A stretch of 6,161 bases of DNA from Rhodospirillales bacterium Alpha_05 (GTDB lineage Bacteria > Pseudomonadota > Alphaproteobacteria > Rhodospirillales > Rhodospirillaceae), in the NCBI GenBank assembly GCA_001603335.1, contig LUYR01000132.1:1-6161 (forward strand), in the 5' to 3' direction. Positions 6,036-6,161 of the stretch are shown one piece after another. The position numbers and the translations under genes are program-made. The notes under the pieces are model-generated. The model ran no database searches. It was not told where the DNA came from and was given only the letters and a program-made list of their open reading frames with translations. Position 1 is the first letter of the stretch. Each line of letters starts with the position of its first letter.

Positions 6036-6075
6036 GTTCCAGGCTGCGCGGACACCGCCCGCGCGGGTGAAAATT

Positions 6076-6161
6076 TCAGCTCTTCTTGCCCCGGCGCGGG
6101 CGCGGCTTGGCGGGCGGCGCGGGATTGCGCGGTGCGGCAACCGGCCTCGCCGGTTTCGCTG
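6076..6161 (-). CDS. C-terminal end of a gene with a Pro/Ala/basic tail, possibly a BMC-H shell protein (5' part outside window)
   Basis: One minus-strand frame is open from the window edge to TGA at 6076-6078 and gives 27 residues: AKPARPVAAPRNP, then APPAKPRPRRGKKS. The tail is rich in Pro and Ala with nine Lys/Arg, so it is disordered and strongly basic. The other two frames lack such a clean pattern, and the stop lies 86 nt before the BMC-T start, a normal operon distance. By position I suspect a BMC-H shell protein with a long C-terminal tail, since such tails occur on some BMC-H paralogues and shell genes often cluster. No part of the folded domain is in the window, so another protein with a basic tail is equally possible. 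Confidence 0.5.
   Translation of the reverse strand, partial: AKPARPVAAPRNPAPPAKPRPRRGKKS

Noticed and set aside
6058..6067. CCCGCGCGGG palindrome as an operator
   Set aside because: Ten GC-only bases are expected by chance in this composition, and no second copy or promoter was seen.

Overview
This is a GC-rich window in which every gene I can support lies on the minus strand, so transcription runs from position 6161 down to position 1. The genes form one tightly packed operon segment of a bacterial microcompartment (BMC, metabolosome) locus. GC-rich codon use and gene content suggest a proteobacterium, most likely an alphaproteobacterium; this is inference, because no rRNA or other taxonomic marker is present.

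In transcription order the layout is as follows. (1) 6161-6076: the last 27 codons of a gene with a Pro/Ala/Lys/Arg-rich tail, perhaps a BMC-H shell protein. (2) 5989-5372: a tandem-domain BMC-T shell protein of the CsoS1D-like type. (3) 5367-4408: an EutJ-like actin/Hsp70-fold protein. (4) 4405-3602: a flavoprotein-domain protein with a candidate encapsulation helix at its N terminus and a separate conserved-looking C-terminal segment. (5) 3579-3307: an EutN/CcmL BMC-P vertex protein. (6) 3289-3131: a candidate 52-residue small ORF, unrecognised, overlapping the next start by ATGA. (7) 3134-2550: a DUF336 (GlcG/HbpS/PduO C-terminal-like) protein. (8) 2476-1088: a PduP/EutE-type CoA-acylating aldehyde dehydrogenase with an N-terminal encapsulation peptide. 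(9) 1068 to beyond position 1: a zinc-dependent medium-chain alcohol dehydrogenase. Spacing is 2-22 nt between most genes. The exceptions are the 86-nt gap at 5990-6075 and the 73-nt gap at 2477-2549, each holding a short perfect stem-loop.

Together the genes encode the core of an aldehyde-processing metabolosome. BMC-T and BMC-P are shell parts. The aldehyde dehydrogenase converts a toxic aldehyde to acyl-CoA and makes NADH, and the alcohol dehydrogenase can recycle that NADH by reducing more aldehyde to alcohol. EutJ, the flavoprotein and the DUF336 protein are accessory factors with uncertain jobs. The signature enzyme that makes the aldehyde (diol dehydratase, glycyl radical enzyme, ammonia-lyase or aldolase) and the phosphotransacylase are not in this window, so the substrate cannot be read here. 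A glycyl-radical propanediol or choline type (GRM-like) locus is a reasonable hypothesis only.

The least explained parts are the small ORF, the flavoprotein with its two appended segments, the C-terminal extensions of the DUF336 protein and the alcohol dehydrogenase, and the basic proline-rich tail at the window edge.
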